A stretch of 46,074 nucleotides of DNA from Marinomonas sp. SBI8L (GCF_001624705.1 NZ_JSEO01000024.1:1-46074), one strand, 5' to 3'; numbered from the stretch's first letter, positions 8,726 through 16,702 are shown. Translations and numbers: made by a program. Notes: generated by a model from the sequence alone, not told the origin.

Positions 8726-9666
8726 TTTGTTTTTCTCAAGGCAAATTGACGACGATATTGACTAGGAGAAATAGTCAAATACTGACGAAAACAATGGCGC
8801 AGGGTCATAGGATTATTAAAGCCAGATTGAATGGCGACTTGCTCCATATTAAGTTTGTCTTCCTCTAGCAGACGTTTAGCAAGGTTTAAACGCTGTTGAG
8901 TCAGCCAAGTTTTAGCACTCACCCCCATACTGGCTCTAAAGTGTCGATCAAAGCTACGTCGTGACATTGCCGCTTGTTGCGCTAAAGAGTCCACATTAAT
9001 CTGTGTATCGAGATGAGCTTTCGCCCAGTCTAGCGTTTTCGCGAATAATACCTGATGAGAAAGTATAGGTGTTTCCACAAACTGAGCCTGTCCACCATCC
9101 CTATGGGGAGAGACGACCAAACGTCTTGCTACTTGGTTAGCGATAGTATGACCAAAATCTTCACGTATAACGGCAAGGCTAAAGTCTATGGCGGCAGCAC
9201 TGCCCGCTGAGCAGCCAATATTGTCTTTATAAACATACAAAACATCCTCAACAAAAGTGACATCAGGGTAGAGTGTTTTAAAGGTATCTGCATAGGCCCA
9301 ATGGGTTGTTGCTTCGCGGTCAGTTAAAAGCCCACATTCAGCCACAAAAAAAGCGCCAGTACAAAAAGATAAGATGCGGCCCCCCTTGTGATAAAAAGAC
9401 TGCACCCTGTCTATTACATCCTTATCGAGAGTTTGTTCTGGATACCAACTTGGGATAACAAGCGTATCAAACTCATCTAAAGACCGAATCAGCCTGATAT
9501 CCATACTGACTCCCGCCACAGTGTTTACTTTTTGATGCTCAAAGCTGATTACTTCGCCCTGATACCAGTTTGGAACCTCAGGTCTTGCTAACGCAAAGAA
9601 CTCAGTGGCACAACCAAGCTCAAATAAAGACGCGTTTTGTTTGCAGAGAATAGCAACCTTGTTCAT
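8722..9666 (-). CDS. GlxA-family AraC-type regulator
   Basis: 314 residues. The N-terminal DJ-1/PfpI-like class I glutaminase-amidotransferase fold (about 1-185) includes RILSFCTGAFFVAECGLL with the elbow Cys; the C-terminal AraC double HTH (about 215-310) includes QAAMSRRSFDRHFRASMG and VAIQSGFNNPMTLRHCFRQYLTISPSQYRR. Such proteins act as transcriptional regulators whose N-domain probably senses a small molecule. ATG 9666 is chosen over the upstream in-frame start at 9693 because AAGGAAA precedes it and MNKVAIL fits the family. It diverges from the NIPSNAP gene across an inverted repeat. Confidence 0.9.
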   Translation of the reverse strand: MNKVAILCKQNASLFELGCATEFFALARPEVPNWYQGEVISFEHQKVNTVAGVSMDIRLIRSLDEFDTLVIPSWYPEQTLDKDVIDRVQSFYHKGGRILSFCTGAFFVAECGLLTDREATTHWAYADTFKTLYPDVTFVEDVLYVYKDNIGCSAGSAAAIDFSLAVIREDFGHTIANQVARRLVVSPHRDGGQAQFVETPILSHQVLFAKTLDWAKAHLDTQINVDSLAQQAAMSRRSFDRHFRASMGVSAKTWLTQQRLNLAKRLLEEDKLNMEQVAIQSGFNNPMTLRHCFRQYLTISPSQYRRQFALRKTN

Positions 9667-9707
9667 GGGTTTCCTTCTATGGGTTGTAGGCAAAAGGCTT
9701 ATGAAAT

Positions 9708-9748
9708 AATTGGCTTATTTTTATCGATAAATGACTTATAAGCCAATT
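9708..9748. promoter_or_regulatory. 11-bp inverted repeat between GlxA-like and NIPSNAP genes
   Basis: AATTGGCTTAT (9708-9718) and ATAAGCCAATT (9738-9748) are perfect inverted arms 19 bp apart, lying between two divergent start codons. A third TTTGGCTT follows at 9753-9760. Spacing of about two to three helical turns fits a dimeric or looped regulator site, probably for the adjacent AraC-type protein. Confidence 0.45.
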
Positions 9749-9808
9749 TTTTATTTGGCTTTCATTACTTAAGATGGCTTTTAAATAAACAAGCGAAGGA
9801 GAAATATC

Positions 9809-10114
9809 ATGGTGACTTGTGTCATTCATTATCGAGTCGATGCGGACAAATTAGCGGAATTTGAGCAGTATGCAAAATTATGGATAAGTCTGGTAAACAA
9901 GTTCGGTGGTCAGCACCAAGGTTACTTTTTACCTTCAGAAGGCGATAACGACCTAGCGATTGCCATGTTTACCTTTGCGAGTTTGGCTAAATATGAAGAG
10001 TATAGAAATGCTTCTTTTGCAGATGAAGACTGCCAAGCAGCGTTTGAATATGCAAAACAAACCAAGTGTATAAAATCCTATAAGCGACGCTTTTTTAGAC
10101 CTGTATTTTCATAG
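9809..10114 (+). CDS. NIPSNAP-family protein
   Basis: 101 residues, one ferredoxin-like alpha/beta domain. CVIHYRVDADKLAEFEQYAKLWISLVNKFGGQHQGYFLP and MFTFASLAKYEEYR match the NIPSNAP/dimeric alpha-beta-barrel pattern. These proteins usually form dimers and bind small aromatic or hydrophobic ligands; some are monooxygenases, but no catalytic residue is evident. AAGGAG lies upstream. Divergent from the GlxA-like regulator and likely controlled by it. Confidence 0.8.
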   Translation: MVTCVIHYRVDADKLAEFEQYAKLWISLVNKFGGQHQGYFLPSEGDNDLAIAMFTFASLAKYEEYRNASFADEDCQAAFEYAKQTKCIKSYKRRFFRPVFS

Positions 10115-10169
10115 GGCAGTGATATACCTTGTAACGCTTTTTTAACCTATCGTTTTAGTTTCTGTCTTT

Positions 10170-10230
10170 CAGATAAGAGTTTCAGGCAAAAGAATTTGTT
10201 AAATGAGTCAGGTAAGAGTTTCAGGTAAAA
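10170..10230 (+). repeat. Pair of 22-bp direct repeats upstream of the YCII gene
   Basis: CAGATAAGAGTTTCAGGCAAAA (10170-10191, read in parts) and its copy at 10209-10230 differ at two bases and start 39 bp apart, ending 55 bp before the next ATG. Could be a repeated activator site or a local duplication. Confidence 0.4.
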
Positions 10231-10285
10231 AATAATTTTTATATTAGAGTTAAACCATAAAGCTTATTTTTATCCTGAGGTTAAC

Positions 10286-10603
10286 ATGACACATTATTTA
10301 ATTACCTATGTGGGCACACCTAGAGAAATGGGTCGAGATGAAGGACGACAACATATGGTGAAATACAGAGATTGGCTAGATAACCTAGGTGACGCGGTTG
10401 TGTCAGCGGCCAATCCTGTAAGAAACACCAAGACCATAGATAGTGAAGGCAAGGTTAGTGAAGGCAGTGCAAGTCATATGTCTGGTTACACTATTATCCA
10501 AGCCGAGTCAGATGAGGCGGCTTTAGCTATTGCTCAAGCTTGCCCTTATTTAGAAGTAGGAGGGCAATTAGAAGTGTCAGAATTGGTGCAGCTATCTAGC
10601 TAA
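10286..10603 (+). CDS. YCII-related (DGPF-type) domain protein
   Basis: 105 residues. MTHYLITYVGTPREMG ... HMVKYRDWLDNLGDAVVSAANP ... GYTIIQAESDEAALAIAQACPYLEVGGQLEVSEL is the usual YCII layout, a dimeric alpha/beta fold related to muconolactone isomerase and often encoded beside ECF sigma factors. No sigma factor is present here. TGAGGT is a modest ribosome site. Function unknown. Confidence 0.82.
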   Translation: MTHYLITYVGTPREMGRDEGRQHMVKYRDWLDNLGDAVVSAANPVRNTKTIDSEGKVSEGSASHMSGYTIIQAESDEAALAIAQACPYLEVGGQLEVSELVQLSS

Positions 10604-10734
10604 TAATATGAGTTAAATAAGATTTTTAAAACAGTGCTTTTTTAGTGGGTTTAGCCTAAAGACATTTGCGTTATAAGTGTTATGATGAAATGAATATTTA
10701 TCAGGCTTTGCTAATTTAAGGAGTTGTTTTATAT

Positions 10735-11154
10735 ATGGAAATTAAAGAATATGATGCGAAGTACCAAGCCCAGTTAGAGCATATATATTTAACCGCACGA
10801 CAAGATACTTTTCAGTGGATGGATACCAGTCACTACAAACTTTCAGATTTTATTGAAGACACAAAAGGCGAAAAAATTTGGTTAGCAGAAGACAGTTCGG
10901 GTGTCTTAGGCTTCATTGCTGTTTGGTCTCAAGATCAGTTTATTCATCATCTTTATGTCGATAAAAGAGCCCAACGAAAAGGTGTTGGAAAAGCTTTAAT
11001 TGATACTGTTAGTCAGTTTTATCAGCAAGCAATTAGGCTTAAATGCCTTTGCAATAATCAAAATGCCATCCAGTTTTATCAGTCTCAAGGTTTTAAAGAA
11101 TTAAGCAAAGGCGTGGATAAGGAAGGGGATTACCTTTTTCTTCAAAGGGGTTAA
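10735..11154 (+). CDS. GNAT-family N-acetyltransferase
   Basis: 139 residues with the acetyl-CoA binding motif near 78-88 (YVDKRAQRKGVGKALI) followed by the late LKCLCNNQNAIQFYQSQGFKEL segment typical of GNAT enzymes. AAGGAG lies upstream of the ATG. The acceptor substrate cannot be told. Its stop codon falls in a 17-bp tandem duplication. Confidence 0.87.
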   Translation: MEIKEYDAKYQAQLEHIYLTARQDTFQWMDTSHYKLSDFIEDTKGEKIWLAEDSSGVLGFIAVWSQDQFIHHLYVDKRAQRKGVGKALIDTVSQFYQQAIRLKCLCNNQNAIQFYQSQGFKELSKGVDKEGDYLFLQRG

Positions 11155-11188
11155 TGTCTACATAAGGTTAACGTCTACATAGGGTTAA
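11151..11188 (+). repeat. 17-bp tandem repeat
   Basis: Two units of TTAAYGTCTACATARGG (11151-11167, 11168-11184) plus the start of a third. The first covers the GNAT stop codon. It lies about 50 bp before the next gene; a slippage duplication or a repeated regulator site. Confidence 0.5.
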
Positions 11189-11233
11189 TCAGAGCGATGC
11201 TTAAAAGAATAATAAAGGGAAATTCCACCTACT

Positions 11234-12397
11234 ATGTCCATTACTATCATCAAAAATGCCGACCTATATGCCCCAGAGTCTTTGGGCTTGAATCATCTCC
11301 TCATTTGTCATGACAAGATAACCAGCATCAGTAAAGAGGTAATTGAATTACCTAACACCATCGAACATCAAGTGGTTGACCTAGCTGGCGCAAAGTTAGT
11401 GCCAGGCTTTATAGATGCCCATGCGCATATAACAGGAGGTGGAGGAGAAGCAGGCTTCGCGACTCAAGTACCCGTATTGCCCATTAGCGAGTTTACCTCA
11501 GCCGGTGTGACGACGGTTGTAGGCTTATTGGGCACAGATGATACAACTCGAAGCATGGAAAATATGATTAGCCGAGTGTATGGCTTAAGAGAAGAGGGCA
11601 TGAGCGCCTATTGTTGGTCCGGCGGCTATCATTATCCTCCTAAAAGTTTAATGGAAACTGCCAAGCAAGATATGGTGTTTCTAGAACCCGTGATCGGTAT
11701 TGGTGAATTTGCGATAAGTGATCACAGATCGAGCCAGCCCACCTATCAAGAAGTGATCCGTCTAGCGAGTGAGGCCCATGTAGCAGGTTTGATGACAGGT
11801 AAAGCAGGCATAGTGCATTTTCATCTAGGCGATGGGGAGCGAAAACTGGCGCTTCTGGAACGTGCCATTAAAGAAACAGAAATCCCTGCTAGAGTATTCA
11901 ATGCCACCCATGTTAACCGCAATAAGGCCTTATTTGATAATGCGTGCGAGATAATCAAACTAGGGGCCTATATCGATATTACCGCTTTTCCAGAGTCTTT
12001 TAATAAGCAGGGTTATCATGTTTATCAAGCGATTAATCTTGCTGTCGAACGTAGTTTGCCTCTAAACCAAATTACCATAAGTTCAGATGGCGGAGGCTGC
12101 TTACCTCAATTCGATGCATGCGGTAAATTGCAACACATGGAGTTTGGTAGAGCGCAAACCTTGCCCGATACCTTGTACTCTCTTGTGCAAGCAGGCCACT
12201 CCTTAAGCTTGGCCCTAAGCTTTATCACAAGCAATGTTGCCGACCTGTTAAAGTTTTCACACAAAGGCAAGATAGCCAAAAATATGGATGCCGATTTAGT
12301 GGTACTAGATGCTAACTATCAAGTAACAGATGTCATGGCGCTGGGTAAATGGCATAAGCGTGATGGCGAAATGTGTATTAAGGGAACCTTTGCATAA
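11234..12397 (+). CDS. iadA: Isoaspartyl dipeptidase (beta-aspartyl peptidase)
   Basis: 387 residues, close to the E. coli IadA length of 390. It hydrolyses isoaspartyl dipeptides arising from damaged proteins. An amidohydrolase fold is shown by PGFIDAHAHITGGGGEAGF (first metal ligands), GIGEFAISDHRS, a Lys in GLMTGKAGIVHFHLGDG where the carbamylated ligand region lies, FNATHVNR, and ISSDGGGCLPQFD (terminal Asp). Cytoplasmic, no signal peptide. Stands alone; the upstream GNAT gene is 80 bp away. Confidence 0.92.
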   Translation: MSITIIKNADLYAPESLGLNHLLICHDKITSISKEVIELPNTIEHQVVDLAGAKLVPGFIDAHAHITGGGGEAGFATQVPVLPISEFTSAGVTTVVGLLGTDDTTRSMENMISRVYGLREEGMSAYCWSGGYHYPPKSLMETAKQDMVFLEPVIGIGEFAISDHRSSQPTYQEVIRLASEAHVAGLMTGKAGIVHFHLGDGERKLALLERAIKETEIPARVFNATHVNRNKALFDNACEIIKLGAYIDITAFPESFNKQGYHVYQAINLAVERSLPLNQITISSDGGGCLPQFDACGKLQHMEFGRAQTLPDTLYSLVQAGHSLSLALSFITSNVADLLKFSHKGKIAKNMDADLVVLDANYQVTDVMALGKWHKRDGEMCIKGTFA

Positions 12398-12504
12398 AAG
12401 CTGCGGATGTTAAGGTTAAATTAAGGCTTTTAAACGGCAAAAATAAAAGAATATAGATAAAGCTAAAAAATGGTTTAGATACACTGAAAATTCATTGATA
12501 ATAT

Positions 12505-12517
12505 TTCACATTGTGAA
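12505..12517. promoter_or_regulatory. Palindrome TTCACA-T-TGTGAA
   Basis: A perfect 6-1-6 palindrome 63 bp before the next start codon. The half-sites resemble CRP half-sites (TGTGA) but inverted and closely spaced, so it is not a standard CRP site. A candidate operator only. Confidence 0.3.
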
Positions 12518-12579
12518 TAAATTATAAAAATAGTGATTAGAACCACTAAAAACTGGAATCAGAACAACAGGGATGAGAT

Positions 12580-12936
12580 ATGTTATTAGGCGAACTGCCA
12601 TTTGGAACTTTTGAAGAAGTTGAACCTAAGGTTATGGAGATTACGATCAATCAAGGGGTTCAAGTCAGCGAAAAAAACATAGAAGAAATTGAACAAGGTT
12701 TGTTAGAAAAGTATCAAGATAAATACGCTCTTTTAATTAATCGTAAAAATGCTTACTCTCATGGACATGAGTCCTTAGCAAGAATTGGCGAACTTAAGAA
12801 TGTCAGTGCCATAGCAATTCTTGTTTATAGCGAGCCCTCTCTAATGGCTGCAAAAATACACCTAGTTTACTCAAATAATGTTCAAATATTTACCAATAGA
12901 AATGCGGCAATAAACTGGTTAAGAAACTGCCAATAA
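12580..12936 (+). CDS. Conserved-looking hypothetical protein, STAS-like shape
   Basis: 118 residues, no signal peptide or membrane segment. Alternating strands and helices (VMEITINQGVQVSEKNIEEIEQ, YALLINRKNAYS, ISAIAILVYS-like core, QIFTNRNAAINWLRN) recall small STAS/SpoIIAA-like proteins, often found in marine bacteria, but I cannot assign a family. GGGATGAG is a weak ribosome site. No operon partner; a palindrome lies upstream. Confidence 0.65.
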   Translation: MLLGELPFGTFEEVEPKVMEITINQGVQVSEKNIEEIEQGLLEKYQDKYALLINRKNAYSHGHESLARIGELKNVSAIAILVYSEPSLMAAKIHLVYSNNVQIFTNRNAAINWLRNCQ

Positions 12937-12998
12937 GTTAGTTTTAAACGAAATTTTATCTATACTGGATTGAATAAGAGAGGCGAGTCGAGAATAAG

Positions 12999-13052
12999 AC
13001 TTCCCAAAACAGGGAGTGTAAGCAGTTTAAGTTAGGTATGGCTTTAACTGCT
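12999..13052 (+). promoter_or_regulatory. Two stem-loops in the leader of the GGDEF gene
   Basis: Stem 1: ACTTCCC/GGGAGT around AAAACA (12999-13016). Stem 2: AGCAGTTTAAG/CTTTAACTGCT with one mismatch and a 10-nt loop (13021-13052). No T run follows, so not an ordinary terminator, and it does not match the c-di-GMP (GEMM) riboswitch consensus. The first could also end the previous transcript. Confidence 0.35.
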
Positions 13053-13129
13053 GGGTATCCTTAGGTTTATACATAATCTATTTAATATCAGCCTTAATAC
13101 TCTTCTTTAGATAATAGGGTTAATTAAAA

Positions 13130-14302
13130 ATGGGCGACCTGATAGACATACGTACCTTGCTGATGAATAGCAGTTTTCTCAGTTTGTTCTTTGCTATAGG
13201 CTTATTTCTGTTTTCCCGCTTTTACCCCACCTTTAATGGCATTAAGTTAATCGCTGGCGCTCTGCTAATAAACTTCTTCTCTCTAAGTTTAAATGGTGCC
13301 CAACAACATGTGCCTGACTTCATTTCAATCGTCTTAGCGAACAGCGCTATATATGTGAGTTTCTATCTCGTTTTATTAGGTTTCTCTCGTTATCTTTCTG
13401 TGCCCATTCCCAAGAGTAGCTGGCTAAGCTTAGTGGGCTTCTGTGCGATGGTTGCAGGCATGATGCACTTTACCTTCAACCAATATGATGTGAATGCACG
13501 TATTATGATAATGAGCAGCACGAGTGCGATACAGCTTGTATTAATCAGCTTGCTTTTATTAAAAGGTAATGACGAGTTCGGCAAAGCCAGCATGCGAGTT
13601 CTTTCATCAATCTGTTTACTCTCAGCGGCCTATTTCAGCTTACGAGTCTTTATTGTGAGTCAATCCGTGCAGTTAGACTTCTTTATGAATGCAGGCTTGT
13701 TGCACTCTATGGTGCTTATCGTTTATCAAGTCTTAGTCGTCAGTTTTAGTTTTTCGATTGTATGGATGACGACGACAAATCTAGAGCTCAAATTAAGACT
13801 CCAAGCATCGTTAGACCCATTAACACAGGTTTATAACCGTCGAGCATTAGATGAAATTGTGGCGGACAGCGATGTGGACTCTAAACTCAACCAAGTACCA
13901 TTGTCAGCAATCATGCTTGATATTGATTACTTCAAAAAACTAAACGATGGTCATGGGCATAAGGCTGGCGATACGGTATTGCAAAAGCTCGCCATGATAC
14001 TCACCAAAAATACCCGAGAGAACGACTCAGTCGCGCGCTACGGTGGCGAGGAGTTTATTATTTTACTGCCAAATACTAGCCGGGAGCAGGCAGAGCGAAT
14101 GGCAGAAAACCTCAGAGTTCAGCTATCGGATGAACACTTTAGTTTGGATAACGGTTCAGATGAAGCCTTACATATTAGCGCCAGCTTTGGCGTCGCAACC
14201 CGTGAGAGTGAAGTCGAAAACTGGGAGAATGTATTCAAAAGAGTAGATGTTGCTTTATACAAAGCAAAACGAGCTGGTCGTAACAAAGTAGAAAGTGCTT
14301 AG
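13130..14302 (+). CDS. Membrane diguanylate cyclase (GGDEF)
   Basis: 390 residues. The first ~215 hold six or seven hydrophobic helices, a membrane sensor with no recognised name; a short helix (LELKLRLQASLDPLTQVYNRRAL) leads into a full GGDEF domain (about 225-388). The active-site motif is GGEEF in ARYGGEEFIILLP, and an inhibitory-site RxxD (REND) lies exactly five residues before it, so the enzyme should make c-di-GMP and be product-inhibited. The ribosome site is weak (AGGGTTAA). The leader has two stem-loops. Confidence 0.93.
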   Translation: MGDLIDIRTLLMNSSFLSLFFAIGLFLFSRFYPTFNGIKLIAGALLINFFSLSLNGAQQHVPDFISIVLANSAIYVSFYLVLLGFSRYLSVPIPKSSWLSLVGFCAMVAGMMHFTFNQYDVNARIMIMSSTSAIQLVLISLLLLKGNDEFGKASMRVLSSICLLSAAYFSLRVFIVSQSVQLDFFMNAGLLHSMVLIVYQVLVVSFSFSIVWMTTTNLELKLRLQASLDPLTQVYNRRALDEIVADSDVDSKLNQVPLSAIMLDIDYFKKLNDGHGHKAGDTVLQKLAMILTKNTRENDSVARYGGEEFIILLPNTSREQAERMAENLRVQLSDEHFSLDNGSDEALHISASFGVATRESEVENWENVFKRVDVALYKAKRAGRNKVESA

Positions 14303-14389
14303 TACGAATTTTCACCTTTTATAAACATACATGTCGCTCAGCATAAATGTGTACAAAAAAAGAAAAACTTCATTGCCACTTTAATTAAA

Positions 14390-14402
14390 AGACGATCGGT
14401 CA
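14390..14402 (+). promoter_or_regulatory. TetR-type operator before the tetR gene (copy 1)
   Basis: TTAAAAGACGATCGGTCAT recurs as TTAAAAGACGACCGGTCTA upstream of the Old Yellow Enzyme gene at 15316-15332. The inner part has GAC and GTC arms around five bases. A TATACT at 14403-14408 lies 6 nt before the ATG, so the site would sit over the promoter. Confidence 0.55.
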
Positions 14403-14414
14403 TATACTCTCCAA

Positions 14415-15032
14415 ATGGCAAGACCAAGACGAAGTGAATCAACCAGAGAAGCATTAATAGAAGCAGGGATCACCCACCTTTCTGCTAATGGCTATCATGG
14501 AACCGGAATAAAGCAGATCCTTGATGAGGTGAAAGTACCTAAAGGATCTTTTTACAATTTTTTTGCTAGCAAAGAAGCTTTTGTAGCCGAGTTAATTAAG
14601 GCATACACCCAAGATTTAATAAGGCAATTTAGTCAGTTTTTTGAGCATGAAGGGGCGCAAATGGATGCCCTAGCTAAACTAAAAACAATTGTTAACTTAA
14701 GTCTTATTAAGTATGAAAAAGTTGAATTTAAGCATAGCTGCTTAATCGCGACCATATCGGCTGACATTGATGAAGGGAATGACCTTTGCAAACAAGCTTT
14801 AAATCTTTCGGTAGAAGAATGCTTAAGAATCTTCACCAAGTTGCTTGAAATAGCACAAACTGAGGGAACTATTCGAAAGGATATCGAGGCAGCAAAAATG
14901 GCCAAGCTTTATTGGTCAACTTGGCAAGGAGTATTACTGAGGATGCGAGTCTCTCGGGATAAGCAAGAAGCCCAAGAAAGCATGTTTCTATTGCTAGGGA
15001 GTCTGCGAACAAGTCCTCCCGACTCAGCGTGA
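14415..15032 (+). CDS. TetR/AcrR-family repressor (NemR/AcuR-like)
   Basis: 205 residues. N-terminal HTH (about 8-55) with GITHLSANGYHGTGIKQILDEVKVPKGSFYNFFASKEAFVAELI; C-terminal ligand domain of the TetR_C_11 style with HSCLIATISADIDEG. It shares an operator with the Old Yellow Enzyme gene 320 bp downstream, the same pairing as E. coli nemR-nemA, whose repressor senses electrophiles through Cys residues; Cys residues occur here in HSCLIA, LCKQAL and ECLRIF. There is no Shine-Dalgarno site and a -10-like TATACT ends 6 nt before the ATG, suggesting a leaderless message. Confidence 0.88.
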   Translation: MARPRRSESTREALIEAGITHLSANGYHGTGIKQILDEVKVPKGSFYNFFASKEAFVAELIKAYTQDLIRQFSQFFEHEGAQMDALAKLKTIVNLSLIKYEKVEFKHSCLIATISADIDEGNDLCKQALNLSVEECLRIFTKLLEIAQTEGTIRKDIEAAKMAKLYWSTWQGVLLRMRVSRDKQEAQESMFLLLGSLRTSPPDSA

Positions 15033-15112
15033 GGATAAAAGCCTCTAGATTTATGGCGAGGGGCATAACTTAATAGTTATTCTATTGATAAGGTGCTCAA
15101 CGTAAAGGTAGG

Positions 15113-15251
15113 GCTTTTAGACCACGCCCTTCGGTCTTTGTGAAAAAGTAACACCCTGTGTTGTCCCTTCTCGAAAGGTGCCTACATTAGGTTAAAGTGA
15201 CGCCTTGCTTAATCCTTTTTCTTAAAAGACTGAGAAGAGGTGACTTAATCG
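15113..15251 (-). repeat. Dispersed intergenic repeat, copy A
   Basis: Read on the minus strand it aligns along its length with 28569-28706 on the plus strand. Shared blocks include AGTCACC-CTTCTCAGTCTT, AAGGCG, AATGTAGG-ACCTT-CGAGAAG, CAACACAGG and AAAGACC-GAA-GGC. CTTCTC and GAGAAG near the two ends can pair. No ORF. A non-autonomous mobile repeat or an RNA-structure family. Confidence 0.65.
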
Positions 15252-15283
15252 CAGGCTCCCTAAAGACTTATTAATAAAATAAA

Positions 15284-15309
15284 TAAAAGCCCGTGGGGCT
15301 TTTTATTTA
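15284..15309 (+). terminator. Terminator downstream of the tetR gene
   Basis: AAAAGCCC-GTG-GGGCTTTTT, a compact GC-rich stem with T and A runs, so it may work both ways. It lies directly before the Old Yellow Enzyme promoter region and isolates it from tetR read-through. Confidence 0.8.
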
Positions 15310-15315
15310 CACAGT

Positions 15316-15332
15316 TAAAAGACGACCGGTCT
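15316..15332 (+). promoter_or_regulatory. TetR-type operator before the Old Yellow Enzyme gene (copy 2)
   Basis: TTAAAAGACGACCGGTCTA, differing from the tetR copy by one base in the core. It is 20 bp before the ATG, where a bound repressor would block transcription. Confidence 0.6.
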
Positions 15333-15351
15333 AATAATATTGGAGAAGTAA

Positions 15352-16605
15352 ATGCAAAACACACAAACGAAAGAGCAAGGGCTAAATGGACTTGGCGACA
15401 GCTTCACCTTAGCAGGCGGTCAGACAATCAAAAATCGTTTTTTCAAGTCTGCCATGAGTGAGCAGCTGGGTGATAAAGAACACAATCCTATTCCAGGGCT
15501 GGCTATGCTTTACAGCCGCTGGGCGCAAGGGGGCATTGGCTTATCTATGACAGGCAATATCATGATAGATAGAAATGCCCTAGGTGAACCTAAAAATGTC
15601 GTATTGGATGAAAAATCAGATCTTGTTCAGTTCAAAGCTTGGGCGAAAGCTGGCCAAGAAAACGGCTCTCATCTTTGGGTTCAACTTAATCACCCAGGTA
15701 AGCAGATCCCAAAATTTATTTGTGAAGAACCCGTCGCCCCTTCAGCCATTGCCTTAGAAGGGGGGTTAGAAAAAGGCTTTAACAAACCCCGCGAACTAAG
15801 CGAAATTGAAATAGAAGGCATTATCAAAAAATTTGCGACCAGTGCTGAACTGGCTAAAAATGCAGGTTTTAGTGGTGTGCAAATTCACGGTGCACACGGT
15901 TATCTTGTAAGCCAGTTTTTATCCCCAAGACACAATCAAAGACAAGACCAGTGGGGCGGCAGTATTGAAAACCGCATGCGTTTTGTCTTGGCGGTTTACC
16001 ACGCAATAAGACGCAAAGTGGGCAATAACTTCCCAATTGGTATCAAGCTTAATTCCGCCGACTTCATGAAAGGCGGCTTTACAGAAGAAGATTCAATGCA
16101 AGTGGTGAAAAGCTTAGCTCAAGCTGGCATTGATCTAATCGAGGTGTCTGGTGGCACTTATGAAAGTCCTTCAATGATGGGACACAAAGCCAAAGAATCG
16201 ACCCTAAAACGTGAAGCTTATTTCTTAGATTATATTGAGAAGGTGCGTGAGCTGGTGGATACACCGCTTGTGCTAACGGGTGGTTTTCGCTCTGCTCAAG
16301 GTATGCAAGCTGCATTAGATACAGGTGCGACAGACTTTATCGGTATTGCCCGAACGACAGCGGTAGATCCAGATTTTCCTAACAAGCTGTTAGTCGATGT
16401 TAACCATAAGCAAGAGCTTAAAGTACTGACAACGGGGGTGAGGTCTCTCGATAAAATGGCCATGTTAGATATCACTTGGTACGAACAGCAACTCGCTAGA
16501 ATGGCGAAGGGTAAAGCACCAAAGCCTAATTTGAGTGAGGTGAGAACCTTTATCAAGGTGTTTATGGGGGCAGGTTTTTACGCTTTTAAGAAGAGACGAG
16601 CTTAA
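15352..16605 (+). CDS. Old Yellow Enzyme-family NADH:flavin oxidoreductase
   Basis: 417 residues, a FMN TIM barrel. IKNRFFKSAMSEQLGD opens the barrel; VQIHGAHGYLVSQFLSPRHNQRQDQWGGSIENRMRF carries the substrate-binding His and the usual OYE signature; LVLTGGFRSAQGM and IGIARTTAVDPDFP form the phosphate-binding end. These enzymes reduce activated C=C bonds of enones, quinones or nitro compounds using NAD(P)H. No C-terminal FeS/FAD extension, so a single-domain reductase. GGAGAAG precedes the ATG. The shared operator makes it the likely target of the TetR protein. Confidence 0.9.
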   Translation: MQNTQTKEQGLNGLGDSFTLAGGQTIKNRFFKSAMSEQLGDKEHNPIPGLAMLYSRWAQGGIGLSMTGNIMIDRNALGEPKNVVLDEKSDLVQFKAWAKAGQENGSHLWVQLNHPGKQIPKFICEEPVAPSAIALEGGLEKGFNKPRELSEIEIEGIIKKFATSAELAKNAGFSGVQIHGAHGYLVSQFLSPRHNQRQDQWGGSIENRMRFVLAVYHAIRRKVGNNFPIGIKLNSADFMKGGFTEEDSMQVVKSLAQAGIDLIEVSGGTYESPSMMGHKAKESTLKREAYFLDYIEKVRELVDTPLVLTGGFRSAQGMQAALDTGATDFIGIARTTAVDPDFPNKLLVDVNHKQELKVLTTGVRSLDKMAMLDITWYEQQLARMAKGKAPKPNLSEVRTFIKVFMGAGFYAFKKRRA

Positions 16606-16674
16606 AAAGAGACAGGCTTAGTTGTTTTAACAGAATACAAGAGTTTCAAGCCTTTTGAACATAGTAGGCTTAGG

Positions 16675-16702
16675 GCGTCTTTTTATGAAGACGCTTTTTT
16701 TT
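16675..16702 (+). terminator. Terminator after the Old Yellow Enzyme gene
   Basis: GCGTCTT-TTTATG-AAGACGC followed by eight T, 70 bp after the stop. On the minus strand no T run follows, so it serves the plus-strand gene. Confidence 0.9.

Noticed and set aside
12999-13052. GEMM (c-di-GMP) riboswitch
   Set aside because: The conserved GEMM core sequence and tetraloop receptor are absent; only generic stems are seen.
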